64,000 nt of DNA from an uncultured Eubacterium sp. (GCA_902495595.1 CABUXV010000009.1:4114-68113), one strand, 5' to 3'; positions 16,569-26,243 are shown, counted from the stretch's first letter. Program-made: numbers and translations. The notes: generated from the sequence alone by a model not told the origin.

Positions 16569-18140
16569 TTATCCTTCTAATTTTATCTTCTTTATTATTT
16601 CCATAAACGTTTTATTATCCCTTGTGTGCGCCAGATTATCCAATATGGTTTCCGTAACTTCCTGTGTATCCCTGCTTCCAAGAGCCCGTCTCATATACCA
16701 TATTGCCTCCAGTTCTTCCTGACTCATCAGCAAATCTTCTCTTCTGGTGCCTGACTTGTTCAGATTTATTGCAGGGAAAATTCTCTTTTCCGAAAGTTTT
16801 CTGTCCAAATGGAGCTCCATATTTCCTGTACCTTTGAATTCTTCAAAGATAAGGTCATCCATGCGGCTTCCCGTTTCCACCAGCGCCGTTGCCAGTATTG
16901 TTATACTTCCGCCTTCTTCCAGCTTTCTTGCCGCTCCGAAAAATTTCTTTGGTTTATGCAAAGCTCCCGGGTCAAATCCTCCCGAAAGGGTTTTCCCCGA
17001 TGCGGGAACCACCAGATTATACGCCCTTGCAAGCCTGGTTATACTATCCAAAAGAACTACCACATCTTTTCCATGCTCTGCAAGTCTCTGAGCTCTTGCA
17101 AGCACCATTTCCGCCACCTTTACATGATGCTGGGGCATCTCGTCAAAGGTCGAATATATTACTTCGCCTCCCTTAAGGCTTCTTTTCATATCCGTAACTT
17201 CTTCCGGTCTCTCATCGACCAGCAGAACTATCATTTCAACATCCGGGTAATGCTTTTCTATGCTGTTTGCTATTTTCTTAAGCAAAACGGTTTTTCCGGC
17301 TTTAGGCGGCGCCACCACAAGTCCTCTCTGACCTTTTCCTATCGGCGCTACCAAATCTATAAGTCTGAGGGAGAGGTCTCTTCCATCCTCCATTACAAAC
17401 TTTTCCTTTGGAAAAATCGGAGTCAGCGAGTCAAAATCAGGACGTTTCATTGCTACCCCCGGTTCATCACCGTTTACCGTAACCACGTATAAAAGCGCTC
17501 CGAATTTATTCCCGTCATTGGGATGTCTGCATATACCCTTTATCTTATCACCTGTTTTAAGATTGAATCTTCTTATCTGAGCCGGAGCCACGTATATGTC
17601 CTTTTCACTTGTCAGGAAATTGTTAAAACGAAGAAATCCAAATCCGTCATCGGAAAGCTCAAGAATTCCTTCCACCTCAAATCTGTCATCTTTTGCGGAA
17701 ACTGCTTTTCCTTTATTTTTTCCGTTTCTTTCGGCGGGCTTATCTTCTTCCGTTTTTTCAGATGTCTGTTCTGCATGTTTATCTGTCTGTTCTGCCTGAG
17801 CCTCTTCCTTTTCCTTTTCAGGTTCTTTTGCAGCTTTGACTTTACGGTCTTTTTTAGCTGAAATGTTTTCTTCCGCCTTTGCGCTATCTTCGTTATCTTC
17901 TTTGTCTTCGGTTTCTGCGAATTCTGCAAGATTTTTTTCTTCGGCGTCTTCATTTGCTGATCCTTTTTTCGTCTTACTTTGCTTTACATCGCTATCCCCC
18001 TCATCATCTTTCATAAGAGCGGCAACGAGATCAGCCTTTTTCATTTTATCACAATTTTCCAGTCCGAAAGTTTTGGCTATTTCTCTAAGCTCTGCCACTT
18101 TCTTGGACTTAAGCGTTTTTTCGTCAAGAGTCTTCCACAT
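16569..18140 (-). CDS. rho: Transcription termination factor Rho
   Basis: A 523-residue hexameric RNA helicase that terminates transcription. Residues 1-45 are the Rho_N helical domain. Residues 46-150 are a low-complexity Lys/Glu-rich linker, as found in many clostridial and actinobacterial Rho proteins and absent from E. coli Rho. Residues 153-220 are the cold-shock RNA-binding domain. The RecA-like motor has Walker A APPKAGKT (277-284) and LVDERPEE, with VVVLLDSITRLARAYN as Walker B/R-loop and SGGFDPGALHKPKKFFGAAR further on. A strong promoter and a leader of about 130 nt precede it. It is first of the rho-yqhQ-prmC operon. Confidence 0.97.
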   Translation of the reverse strand: MWKTLDEKTLKSKKVAELREIAKTFGLENCDKMKKADLVAALMKDDEGDSDVKQSKTKKGSANEDAEEKNLAEFAETEDKEDNEDSAKAEENISAKKDRKVKAAKEPEKEKEEAQAEQTDKHAEQTSEKTEEDKPAERNGKNKGKAVSAKDDRFEVEGILELSDDGFGFLRFNNFLTSEKDIYVAPAQIRRFNLKTGDKIKGICRHPNDGNKFGALLYVVTVNGDEPGVAMKRPDFDSLTPIFPKEKFVMEDGRDLSLRLIDLVAPIGKGQRGLVVAPPKAGKTVLLKKIANSIEKHYPDVEMIVLLVDERPEEVTDMKRSLKGGEVIYSTFDEMPQHHVKVAEMVLARAQRLAEHGKDVVVLLDSITRLARAYNLVVPASGKTLSGGFDPGALHKPKKFFGAARKLEEGGSITILATALVETGSRMDDLIFEEFKGTGNMELHLDRKLSEKRIFPAINLNKSGTRREDLLMSQEELEAIWYMRRALGSRDTQEVTETILDNLAHTRDNKTFMEIIKKIKLEG

Positions 18141-18276
18141 ATACTGTGAATCCTTTCTAAATTCAAAATAAGATAATTAAATCCGGGAATCAATAGAATA
18201 CTATATTTTCAGACAGGAGGAATCACTTCATTCCGATTCCTTCCCCAGGGAACTCTAATACCTAATTCCTCTTTAT

Positions 18277-18305
18277 AATATACACCTAAAAAGAAAACTA
18301 TACAA
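18277..18305 (-). promoter_or_regulatory. rho promoter
   Basis: Minus-strand -35 TTGTAT (18300-18305), 17-bp spacer, -10 TATATT (18277-18282). The leader of about 130 nt includes a small dyad (GGAAT/ATTCC near 18218-18232) that might serve Rho autoregulation (inference). Confidence 0.6.
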
Positions 18306-18345
18306 CATGATTAGAAAATTATTCATTTTAATATTGCGCAGGACA

Positions 18346-18450
18346 GAATCGAAGATTTATTTTCACTCATTCCGCCCGCAGGGGGAGGATGTGAAACTTC
18401 GCAAGGTACTTTTGTTGATATTCCGTAAGTATCGATAAATCGATATTTTC
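18346..18450 (+). repeat. Dispersed intergenic repeat, copy R2
   Basis: The most diverged of the three copies. The core CTTCGCAAGGTACTTTT is at 18397-18413, then GATATTCCG and a small AT-rich dyad ATCGATAAATCGAT. It lies between the rho promoter and the terminator of the 1784-residue surface protein. Confidence 0.6.
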
Positions 18451-18454
18451 TAAA

Positions 18455-18488
18455 CAATAAAAAGAGGACACCTGTTTACAGTGTCCTC
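18455..18488 (-). terminator. Intrinsic terminator of the large surface-protein gene
   Basis: Stem GAGGACAC (18464-18471) with GTGTCCTC (18481-18488), followed on the minus strand by TTTTTATTG. It lies about 50 bases after the stop codon at 18535. Confidence 0.85.
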
Positions 18489-18534
18489 CGCATCTTAAAT
18501 TTCAAAAAGGGTAAATATATCTATCCTTTTATTT

Positions 18535-21500
18535 TTAGTTCTGTTTTCTTTTTCTTAATACTACAGCAATGCCTCCAATAGATACAATCATCAGTATCGC
18601 AAGAGCAGGAATATTGCTCTCATCTGAAGTCTTTACTGCATCTGAATTTTTTAAAGCGTTCTGCTGCTTTTCTGCATCAAGTTTAGCTAGTCTTTCAGCT
18701 TCTTCATCACTTATAAGGACAACCTGAACTTTATGATTTTCCGCAAGGTCTTTGAAAGATATCTCACCATTTTTGATTAAATCGTTTCTAACTTTGCCGT
18801 CAACTATAACACTCTGAACCTGATATCCTTTTTCTGCCGTCCACTTTACTGTATGATTGTCTCCTTTCGGAATTGTCGTTGTTGCAGTAATAGTTCCCTT
18901 TCCACCTATTATAGATGTTTCAACTTTCACACCTGCGATAGGGTCATATCCTGTATTCTTATCACTTTCTTTTGCGAAAATAACTTTCACATTATGACTG
19001 CCTGCAATATCCTCAAATGTGATTTTATTTTCGGGCAGCTTCACAGGCACACCATCAACTTCAACACCATATACATAGTATCCCTCAGCAGGCTTCCAAA
19101 CAACTGTATGGTCATCTCCCTTTCCAACTACTGTGGTTGGTGTTATCTCACCCTTTCCAACTGTCTCTGTTGAAATCACGGTATTATCATTATCCGGTTT
19201 AAGATTTCCATTGCCTCCTCCAGGATTAACAGTTCCTCCCCCGGTTACACCGTTTCCTCCGGGGTTAGTAATTCCTCCGCCATTTCCGTTATTTTCACTT
19301 CCATCTTTAGCAATATATACATATACGGAATGATTTTTATTTATATCTGTAAAGTCTTTGCTTCCGGAAGATGATGTTAAATCTGTTCTGTAAACTCCAT
19401 CAAGCATTACGCCTACAACATGATATCCCTTTTCAACACTCCACTCAACCGGATAATTACTTCCTTTATCCAGTCCCGAAGCACTTGAAGTAATCTTCCC
19501 CGGTCCGCCTATAATACCGGTATTAACGCTGTACTTTTCTCCTTTATTATCATCTGTTCCATTTGAACCCTTTTTAGCAAATACAACTTTTACATGATGA
19601 CTTGCATTTATCTTCTCAAAGTTTATTTCATCAGCAGGTAAGTTCACTTCCTTTCCGTCAATATAAACGGTTTGAACAAAATAGCCCTCTGCAGGTTCCC
19701 ATTCTACTTTATGCTCACTTCCCTTTGCAACGTTTACAGTAGGCGTAATTGTTCCCGGTCCGACAATCTCGGTACTTATCGTATATATACTGTTCTTATC
19801 ATCTGTATTATCACCGGAACCTCCGGAAGAACTTCCGCTGCTGCTCTTTTCGGCCAAATATACATATACTGAATGGTCTGTTTTAATTTTCTTAAATTCG
19901 CAGATGGAATCTTTATAATCCGAAGCAGGCATCATTTTGCCGTCAACTAATACACCTGTAACCGTATAGCCCTCTGCAACTTCCCATTCCACCTCATAAT
20001 CGCTGCCGCCTTCAACATCCAGCATTGTAGGCGTTATCGTACCTTTTCCACCTATAATGCCTGTAATAATATCATAAGTATTATGAGCACTTCCGCTATC
20101 GCCATTACCGCCTGAACCGCCCTCAGTTCCTGAACCCGAAGACTTGCTTTTAAGTGTAACAATTACCTCACAATCATCTGAAATATTGGAAAGCGTTACA
20201 TTTTCTGTATCCTCAGACAGGAATTTAGATGTTTTTCCTTTAATTACTTCAATGGATTCAATTTCATACGAAGAACCTATAACAGTCCATTCAACTTTAT
20301 AATTTTCCCCTTTTTTGACTGTGGCTGACGGTGAAATTTCACCCGGGCCACCCTTAATAACAGTCTTTACGTAATATGTCTCTGTTGTACCTTCATTATT
20401 GTTTTCTTCATCGCCGCCATCAGGCTTTTCTTCTCCCTCTCCTGGGTTCTGATTATCCCCTTTATAATCAGGGTCTTTAACAAAGATAACTTTTACATTG
20501 TGATCCTTTGTAATATTGGTAAAATCCGCCGTTCTTGTTCCTTCCGGCTGCTTTGCTCCATCTATATAAATATCACCAACCATCCAGCCAGTAGCTGGCA
20601 CCCACTTAACTTCATAGGAATCTCCCTTTTTAACTGCTTTTCCAGGGTCTACACTGCCTTCACCCTGTTTTTCCGTTGAAATAAAGTAGTGGCTATCTGC
20701 CGTACTTCCTCCACTGTTTACCTTACTAAAATCGACTTCAACTTTATGATTCGAGCTTACTGACTTGAATGTCTTGCTTCCGCCGTTTGGATTTACATTG
20801 CTCTGAATTACTCCATCTATGAGGACTCTTGTAACCTTATATCCGCTTGCAGCCGACCATTCAACAGTTTTATCCTCTCCCCTCTTGACAGTCGAAGCTC
20901 CTGTTATTGTACAGTCTTTATTACCGCCTTTTTTAATTGTATCAATAGTGAAATAATCATTAACAGAGGCTCCTCCGTTACCGCCGGAAGAACTTATCGA
21001 GCCAAACTCAACAAAAACATCATGGTTTTCCGCAATATCAGGGAATGCAATCTGGCCTGCATGCAAAAGCTCATCTCTTACAATGCCATCAACGACAACA
21101 GTTTTAACTTCATATCCTTTTTCGGCTTCCCATGTAATTACAGGAGTTGAACCTTCTTCGTATGAGTTTGTCGGTGTTATTTTGCCATTTCCTGATTTAT
21201 CTGTAGTTACAGTATGCTTGTCCGTTACTTTAAATACAGTTTCAGTATCATATGTAATATCATAATTTGGATTTGCATTTAATATTTCTGTTATTGTCAG
21301 TTTATAATTTCCGCCTGTTTTAACGCTTTCTCCGGGATTCAGCGTTTCGTCTCCGTTTGTACAGCTGAATTTAGGACTTCCAAGGTCAGCGAGAGTATCT
21401 CCCTTTCCAAGAGTACCTTTAACCAAAGCTATTCCAAAGTCAGGAACTTTCTCATCTTTATCCATTGAATCCGGAGTTGCTTTTATGCTTACAGGTCTTT

Positions 21501-23889
21501 TAGTAATAATACCATTTTTCCCTGCTGTATACGGCGCAACCGTATAGTTTGATGAATTTTCTCCGCTGATTTCAAACTTAGTTATCTCATAAGCTTTATT
21601 ATCTCCTGCATTTTTATCATCATATGTACCTGCGGTAGCTTTAATAGTCAGGCCGGCAGTCCTTGTACCTGCAGGAATTAATTCTCCGTCATCAGGAATT
21701 ATTCCATCTACTGATTTAACCTTTACGTTATCCAAGCTTTCTTTGGATATAGCTTTAGTTCCATCATAAACTTTCTGAGGTGCGGCAGTTATATCAATTC
21801 CTGTTACTGTTAATTCTTTTTTAGCTATATTTACAGCGACTTCTTTAATTTTCGTGAGTTTTGTATCATTGTCCGTACATTTAACCTGAACTTTTATAAC
21901 TCCGTTTGTAGCTGTTTTAGGCGTACCGGAAAAAACACCATCTTCAGATAACGTCAGTCCCTCCGGCAGATTATTGCTTACAACTTCAAACTTTACATTC
22001 ATACCACTGGCTGCATCTGGATTAACTGCCGTCAGTTTCACATTATTTATCGGACTTCCATAAGTGCCGGTAACATCAGGAGTATTGAAATCCAGACTTG
22101 AATCCCATATAGCATACAATTTTAAATCTGATTTTATAGGGGCTGCGCTATTGTATAAATTCGCTGTTTTTGAATCAGGACCATCATACCAACCCATAAA
22201 CTTAAAGTTTTTTTTCGCAGCATCAGGCATGTCTATCATGCCTCCATAACGAACCTGTTTAGTTCCCGAAGGATTTACTGTGCCGCCCTGACCGTCAAAA
22301 CTTACCGTCATGATTTTCCTGTCATAGTACCGTTTCAGACGTTTATCAGCATGACCCGAAGCCGGTAAATCAGCTTCTATTTCTCTAAGTGACGTGGTTG
22401 TGTTCTCCGTGAAGCCTTCAAAATCTTTTTCAGGCGCTGTTACATGAGCGCCCTTTTCTGCATTAAACACTTTACTCTCAACAAGCTTGTAATTATTGTC
22501 TTTTATATTCTGCTGATAGTATTCAACAGTATAATATGTTTTATCTTTTACCCAATATGCTGTTAAGGTTACATTTTTATCGGGCATTTTAAATTCCGTT
22601 CCGGCAGGATATACATTACCCTCTTTATCCTGCCAGCCTGCAAATGTATAGCCAGGTTTTGTGAAAGTGTTCTTAGGAAGAGTTACATTGCTCTGCTCAT
22701 AGGCCTTTATACTTGCCGGACCTTCTCCTTGTGCACCTTCTCCACCGTCAAAACTTACATAATATCTATTAGCTTCATGTATATTATCCCCGTTTTCTTC
22801 CACAACTATTCTGACGGTTTTAATGTCGGACATGGCACCTGCATCATTCATTACCCATACCGAAACAGTATGAACCTCTCCTGCCTGCCATGAAGATGGT
22901 TTTGGAATAGAAGAATTTAAAGTTTGAACTTCTCCTGTAGCTTTAAGACTCGCCAGTTCCGCAACAGCAGTTTCATTTTCGGTATCCATATCAAAAACAT
23001 AGTATATGCCGTCGGTCATACCTTTTTCATCTTTAAACTTAGCGGTAACATCTACCTTGTCTTTGTTGCAGACAGCCGAAATATCCTGCATTAACTGAGG
23101 TGGTTTAGCGCTTTGGCCTATTCCAAGCAATACAGAATATGTCTGCGTTGCGCCGTTTCTTATGCTTCTGTTTTTCCAAGACCATGAAATTCCCGAATCC
23201 GTATCGGTAAGCTGATTTAAACTTGTATTTCCAAACAGCTGTCCCTGCCATCCTGTTCCTGAGCCGCTTACGCCTGTTCCCGTATTGTAATGTCCGAACC
23301 AAAGAGTATCTACCGGTGTAACTCCGTAAGCCCCCTTTGTAATGAGGTTAAACTGCCTGTCAGTAGATGCGGTGCCTTCTGCCATCCGCAATCCCGTTTC
23401 TGTCCTGTATATAGGAGCCTTATCGTTTGTATTAATCTGAACATCCGTACCTGCACCAAGAGAAACAACCTGGTTCGAACCAGTATTATTTGTCAAAGTA
23501 TAGGATATTTTAATATACCGGTTCTGATTGACAAACGATAAGTTCTGAGTCACGCTAAAGCCTGTTTTCCCTACATTTGAAAGCGGCTTGCCATTGCCTA
23601 TATTAATTAATTGTGTAGCTCCGCTATTGCTGGTATCTGAGCTGTTTCCAAACCTTAAAAACGCATGATACCCCCTGTCATTATATGTTGTTTTAAAATT
23701 CCCAGGCATCCCCTGCACATTAAAAGTATAATCACTGCCATTTGTAATATACTTTATCTCATTTGTCTGTTCTGTATCAGCTGCAAAAACTTTTGAATGC
23801 GGTGCAATACCAAAAACAAAGATAACAGCCAATACAAAACCGGCAATTTTACCTAAAATATTCTTCTTTCTCAAAATAAAATTACTCAC
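18535..23889 (-). CDS. Giant repeat-built surface protein (Listeria-Bacteroides repeat, YDG-like domains, nine C-terminal repeats)
   Basis: 1784 residues with a signal peptide ending near VFAAD (37). An N-terminal domain of about 260 residues is not recognised. A Listeria-Bacteroides (InlB B-type) repeat follows, VSFDGGEG through NVTLTAYW at about 378-446, and a second partial copy runs to KLYAIW near 590. An Ig-like putative-binding segment precedes YDG-type and MBG-like domains (KVYDGTKAIS, NYTVAPYTAGKNGIITKR). From about 920 to 1740 nine repeats of about 75 residues share a core like KGEITPT, VVWKPAEGYYV, VDG and HNVKVIFAK, joined by Gly/Ser-rich linkers. The tail (VKTSDES, hydrophobic helix, RKRKQN) is a degenerate sorting signal. 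The start is GTG at 23889, or TTG at 23874 spaced better from AAAGGTGAG. Likely a long stalk or adhesin (inference). Confidence 0.85.
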   Translation of the reverse strand: MSNFILRKKNILGKIAGFVLAVIFVFGIAPHSKVFAADTEQTNEIKYITNGSDYTFNVQGMPGNFKTTYNDRGYHAFLRFGNSSDTSNSGATQLINIGNGKPLSNVGKTGFSVTQNLSFVNQNRYIKISYTLTNNTGSNQVVSLGAGTDVQINTNDKAPIYRTETGLRMAEGTASTDRQFNLITKGAYGVTPVDTLWFGHYNTGTGVSGSGTGWQGQLFGNTSLNQLTDTDSGISWSWKNRSIRNGATQTYSVLLGIGQSAKPPQLMQDISAVCNKDKVDVTAKFKDEKGMTDGIYYVFDMDTENETAVAELASLKATGEVQTLNSSIPKPSSWQAGEVHTVSVWVMNDAGAMSDIKTVRIVVEENGDNIHEANRYYVSFDGGEGAQGEGPASIKAYEQSNVTLPKNTFTKPGYTFAGWQDKEGNVYPAGTEFKMPDKNVTLTAYWVKDKTYYTVEYYQQNIKDNNYKLVESKVFNAEKGAHVTAPEKDFEGFTENTTTSLREIEADLPASGHADKRLKRYYDRKIMTVSFDGQGGTVNPSGTKQVRYGGMIDMPDAAKKNFKFMGWYDGPDSKTANLYNSAAPIKSDLKLYAIWDSSLDFNTPDVTGTYGSPINNVKLTAVNPDAASGMNVKFEVVSNNLPEGLTLSEDGVFSGTPKTATNGVIKVQVKCTDNDTKLTKIKEVAVNIAKKELTVTGIDITAAPQKVYDGTKAISKESLDNVKVKSVDGIIPDDGELIPAGTRTAGLTIKATAGTYDDKNAGDNKAYEITKFEISGENSSNYTVAPYTAGKNGIITKRPVSIKATPDSMDKDEKVPDFGIALVKGTLGKGDTLADLGSPKFSCTNGDETLNPGESVKTGGNYKLTITEILNANPNYDITYDTETVFKVTDKHTVTTDKSGNGKITPTNSYEEGSTPVITWEAEKGYEVKTVVVDGIVRDELLHAGQIAFPDIAENHDVFVEFGSISSSGGNGGASVNDYFTIDTIKKGGNKDCTITGASTVKRGEDKTVEWSAASGYKVTRVLIDGVIQSNVNPNGGSKTFKSVSSNHKVEVDFSKVNSGGSTADSHYFISTEKQGEGSVDPGKAVKKGDSYEVKWVPATGWMVGDIYIDGAKQPEGTRTADFTNITKDHNVKVIFVKDPDYKGDNQNPGEGEEKPDGGDEENNNEGTTETYYVKTVIKGGPGEISPSATVKKGENYKVEWTVIGSSYEIESIEVIKGKTSKFLSEDTENVTLSNISDDCEVIVTLKSKSSGSGTEGGSGGNGDSGSAHNTYDIITGIIGGKGTITPTMLDVEGGSDYEVEWEVAEGYTVTGVLVDGKMMPASDYKDSICEFKKIKTDHSVYVYLAEKSSSGSSSGGSGDNTDDKNSIYTISTEIVGPGTITPTVNVAKGSEHKVEWEPAEGYFVQTVYIDGKEVNLPADEINFEKINASHHVKVVFAKKGSNGTDDNKGEKYSVNTGIIGGPGKITSSASGLDKGSNYPVEWSVEKGYHVVGVMLDGVYRTDLTSSSGSKDFTDINKNHSVYVYIAKDGSENNGNGGGITNPGGNGVTGGGTVNPGGGNGNLKPDNDNTVISTETVGKGEITPTTVVGKGDDHTVVWKPAEGYYVYGVEVDGVPVKLPENKITFEDIAGSHNVKVIFAKESDKNTGYDPIAGVKVETSIIGGKGTITATTTIPKGDNHTVKWTAEKGYQVQSVIVDGKVRNDLIKNGEISFKDLAENHKVQVVLISDEEAERLAKLDAEKQQNALKNSDAVKTSDESNIPALAILMIVSIGGIAVVLRKRKQN

Positions 23890-23955
23890 CTTTCTCTCTC
23901 ATTTTCTAAAATTATTATTCGTATTATTCGATTAAACACTACGTCGTTGACCTTT

Positions 23956-24085
23956 GGAAAATAAATCAGACATTATTTTCCGGCGCATATATAATGAAGA
24001 CCAAAAGATATTTGTTTTTTTTCTTGATATTATCGATGATTTTGTCAAAAATTGCTTAAAAATTGCTTTGGAAAATAATGTCTAC
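23956..24085. promoter_or_regulatory. Repeated GGAAAATAA inverted boxes upstream of the giant surface protein
   Basis: GGAAAATAA (23956-23964) and TTATTTTCC (23973-23981) form a dyad with an 8-bp spacer. AGACATTATTTTCC (23968-23981) recurs in inverse orientation as GGAAAATAATGTCT at 24070-24083. Three related boxes 70-200 bp before a gene suggest an operator set. The remaining sequence between 23890 and 24192 is AT-rich with no gene. Confidence 0.45.
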
Positions 24086-24192
24086 CTTTTTTTCATTTTT
24101 AAAGAAAAAACTGTGTAATCTTATTTCATCACTTCCTTATAACGTCTCTGCCGGTTATAATTTTCCTTAACAGGCAGATTATATGAAGTCTT

Positions 24193-25725
24193 CTATTTTT
24201 CGGCTATATCGATTATGCGCTGCGCCCAGTCACGATAAAACGATTCCTCGTGTGATACGAGCAAAACCGTACCGTCAAATTCAGCTAGAGCGCTTTTCAA
24301 CGCTTCTTTTGCCTGCATATCCAAATGATTAGTCGGCTCATCCATAATCAGAAAATTACATGAAGATAAAGTCATCAGGCATATCTTAACTTTTGCCTGT
24401 TCCCCTCCGCTCAATGTTCCGACAGACTGCGTTGCTTTCTTGCCTGAAATCCCGCATCGAGCTAAATGTTTACGAATTTCTTTTTCAGATAACTTTGCAA
24501 AAGCGTCTGAAATAATCTGAATGGGATTTCTCTTCACATCCTGCCATACTAAATCCTGCTCAAAATAGCCTAAAGTTACTTGTCTGGAAAACTCATACTT
24601 TCCCTGCATTGCCGGTATTTGTCCGATTAGCGTCTTAAGCAGCGTTGACTTTCCGATCCCGTTGAATCCTGTAATAACTGCCTTTTGCCCTCCGGCAATG
24701 CTAAAATTAAGATTTTGCAAAATCGGATAATGGTATCCAACGGATAGATGTTTTACTGATAAATGCTGTACATTCGTCAGCGGCAGCGAGGGAAAACGAA
24801 AAAATGGCTTGATTTCAATTTGTTTCTGTTCTTCCATTTTCTCCATTCTGTCAAGCTGTTTCTGCCGGCCTCTCGCCATTTTAGACTTTCTTCCCGCGAT
24901 ATTCTTACGGATAAATTCTTCGGTTCTTTTGATTTCTCTTTGCTGGGCTGTATACTGCCGTATATAGTTTTCACGCAAAAGAATTTTTTTCTTTAGAAAT
25001 TCACTGTAAGTTCCATAATATTTCGTTATTGAATTGTTATCTATATCGCATATATGATTTGAAATTCTGTCCAAAAATTTATAATCATGGGATACTACCA
25101 TAAATGCGTTTTCCAAAGATGATAAATATTCAGCAAGCCATGCCACATGATCTTTATCTAAGAAATTCGTTGGTTCATCCAGCAATAACACATCAGGTTT
25201 TTCAAGAAGAAGTTTAGCTAAAATAACCTTTGCCCTCTGCCCGCCGCTCATCTGTTTCATAGGGCGCTCAAGACCGATGGACAACAATCCTAATCCGCAG
25301 CTCACCTGTTCAATAGCAGTCTCGACGGAATAGAAATCATGTTGTTCAAGCAGCTCCTGACATTGCGCCGCAGCATTTAAAGCCTTTACATCTCCCAAAG
25401 CAGCCTTTTCATAAAATCCTATCATTTTCCTTTCAATCTGATACAGATTATTAAAAGCGGATCTCAAGAACTCCCGCATATTTACACTGCCGTCAGCATC
25501 TGCATATTGGTCTAAATAACCGATATTTATATTTGACTGCCATATAATCCTTCCGCTGTCCGGTATAATTTGCCCCGTGCAAATTTTTATCAGCGTAGAT
25601 TTGCCTGCTCCATTCTGCCCGACAATTCCAACGTGTTCACCTTTATTTAAATTAAATGACGCTTTTTTATAAAGCGCGGATTCTCCAAATGAGTGTGTTA
25701 AATTTTCAATTTTCAATAAGCTCAT
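24193..25725 (-). CDS. ABC-F family ATPase, antibiotic-resistance (ribosome protection) type
   Basis: 510 residues with two ABC ATPase domains, no membrane segments, and a charged inter-domain linker at about 235-300 (the ABC-F P-site tRNA interaction motif region). Walker A motifs are GQNGAGKST (36-44) and GFNGIGKST; signature motifs are MSGGQRAKV and LSGGEQAKV; Walker B motifs are LLLDEPTNFLD and LIMDEPTNHLD. Soluble ABC-F proteins bind the ribosomal E site; resistance types dislodge macrolides, lincosamides, pleuromutilins or streptogramins. The drug-inducible style of its leader supports a resistance role. It resembles the clostridial Vga/CplR-like branch from memory only. The ATG after GAGAAAGGACTTAGAAACT was chosen over a TTG 21 bases earlier. 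Confidence 0.85.
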   Translation of the reverse strand: MSLLKIENLTHSFGESALYKKASFNLNKGEHVGIVGQNGAGKSTLIKICTGQIIPDSGRIIWQSNINIGYLDQYADADGSVNMREFLRSAFNNLYQIERKMIGFYEKAALGDVKALNAAAQCQELLEQHDFYSVETAIEQVSCGLGLLSIGLERPMKQMSGGQRAKVILAKLLLEKPDVLLLDEPTNFLDKDHVAWLAEYLSSLENAFMVVSHDYKFLDRISNHICDIDNNSITKYYGTYSEFLKKKILLRENYIRQYTAQQREIKRTEEFIRKNIAGRKSKMARGRQKQLDRMEKMEEQKQIEIKPFFRFPSLPLTNVQHLSVKHLSVGYHYPILQNLNFSIAGGQKAVITGFNGIGKSTLLKTLIGQIPAMQGKYEFSRQVTLGYFEQDLVWQDVKRNPIQIISDAFAKLSEKEIRKHLARCGISGKKATQSVGTLSGGEQAKVKICLMTLSSCNFLIMDEPTNHLDMQAKEALKSALAEFDGTVLLVSHEESFYRDWAQRIIDIAEK

Positions 25726-25760
25726 AGTTTCTAAGTCCTTTCTCAATTATCGTTTCCTAA

Positions 25761-25810
25761 CAAAAAAAGGCAGAAGACGAATACATATAAAATGTATCTG
25801 CCTTCTGCCT
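25761..25810 (-). terminator. Leader terminator 2 before the ABC-F gene
   Basis: The stem uses AGGCAGAAG and CTTCTGCCT with inner ATACAT/ATGTAT pairing (25769-25810). It is followed on the minus strand by CCTTTTTTTG. Lying between the leader peptide and the ABC-F start, it would block transcription unless antiterminated. Confidence 0.8.
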
Positions 25811-25900
25811 TTGAACGTAAAAATCCAAACCTTAAACTCACTGGCACAGCCAAGGGTTCGTTGTTCTTTACTATGTCCGGACCCCGGCTAAAGCCATTTC

Positions 25901-25940
25901 AAAACAAAAGGCTACGGACAAAACATTGTCCATAGCCTTT
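25901..25940 (-). terminator. Leader terminator 1 before the ABC-F gene
   Basis: A 15-bp stem, AAAGGCTACGGACAA (25907-25921) with TTGTCCATAGCCTTT (25926-25940), with one G-T pair. It is followed on the minus strand by TTTTGTTTTG. It lies about 95 nt after the leader-peptide stop codon. Confidence 0.78.
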
Positions 25941-26034
25941 TACACATTCTTTTATTCACGGAAAATAACAGCGACAACAAATACCCCGCAGGCATAGCTA
26001 TCCCTGTACTTTCCGATGAAATCCCATGCGTTAT

Positions 26035-26124
26035 TTATACGCTATACTCTGCACAATGTTTCATCGGCATGAATTGTACAGAGCTAAGTTTCTCTTTAAG
26101 CTGACTGATTAAATAAAATTTCAT
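26035..26124 (-). CDS. Leader peptide of the ABC-F resistance gene (29 residues)
   Basis: A short frame with GAGGAGAAATATC immediately before its ATG and a strong promoter 40 bp upstream. It reads MKFYLISQLKEKLSSVQF, then MPMKHCAEYSV and stop. It has no similarity to a functional protein that I recognise. Ribosome stalling on such peptides by a drug is the usual trigger for antitermination of ABC-F, Cfr or Erm-type genes (established for other leaders, inferred here). It is followed by two terminators before the ABC-F start. Confidence 0.7.
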   Translation of the reverse strand: MKFYLISQLKEKLSSVQFMPMKHCAEYSV

Positions 26125-26160
26125 GATATTTCTCCTCTAAAACTGAACCTTACGTCTAAG

Positions 26161-26189
26161 ACAATACTACATAAAATCGCAGCTGTCAA
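26161..26189 (-). promoter_or_regulatory. Promoter of the ABC-F leader
   Basis: Minus-strand -35 TTGACA (26184-26189, consensus), 17-bp spacer, -10 TATTGT (26161-26166). The strong promoter fits a constitutively started, conditionally terminated leader. Confidence 0.75.
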
Positions 26190-26243
26190 CTTTTTAAAAA
26201 ATCAAGACGCAATAAAGAGTTTCCAAGTTTTTCAGGCAAAGCT

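Noticed and set aside
14546..18140. Many antisense open frames over rho, yqhQ, prmC and the surface proteins
   Set aside because: They are shadow frames without ribosome sites, caused by codon bias of the real genes.
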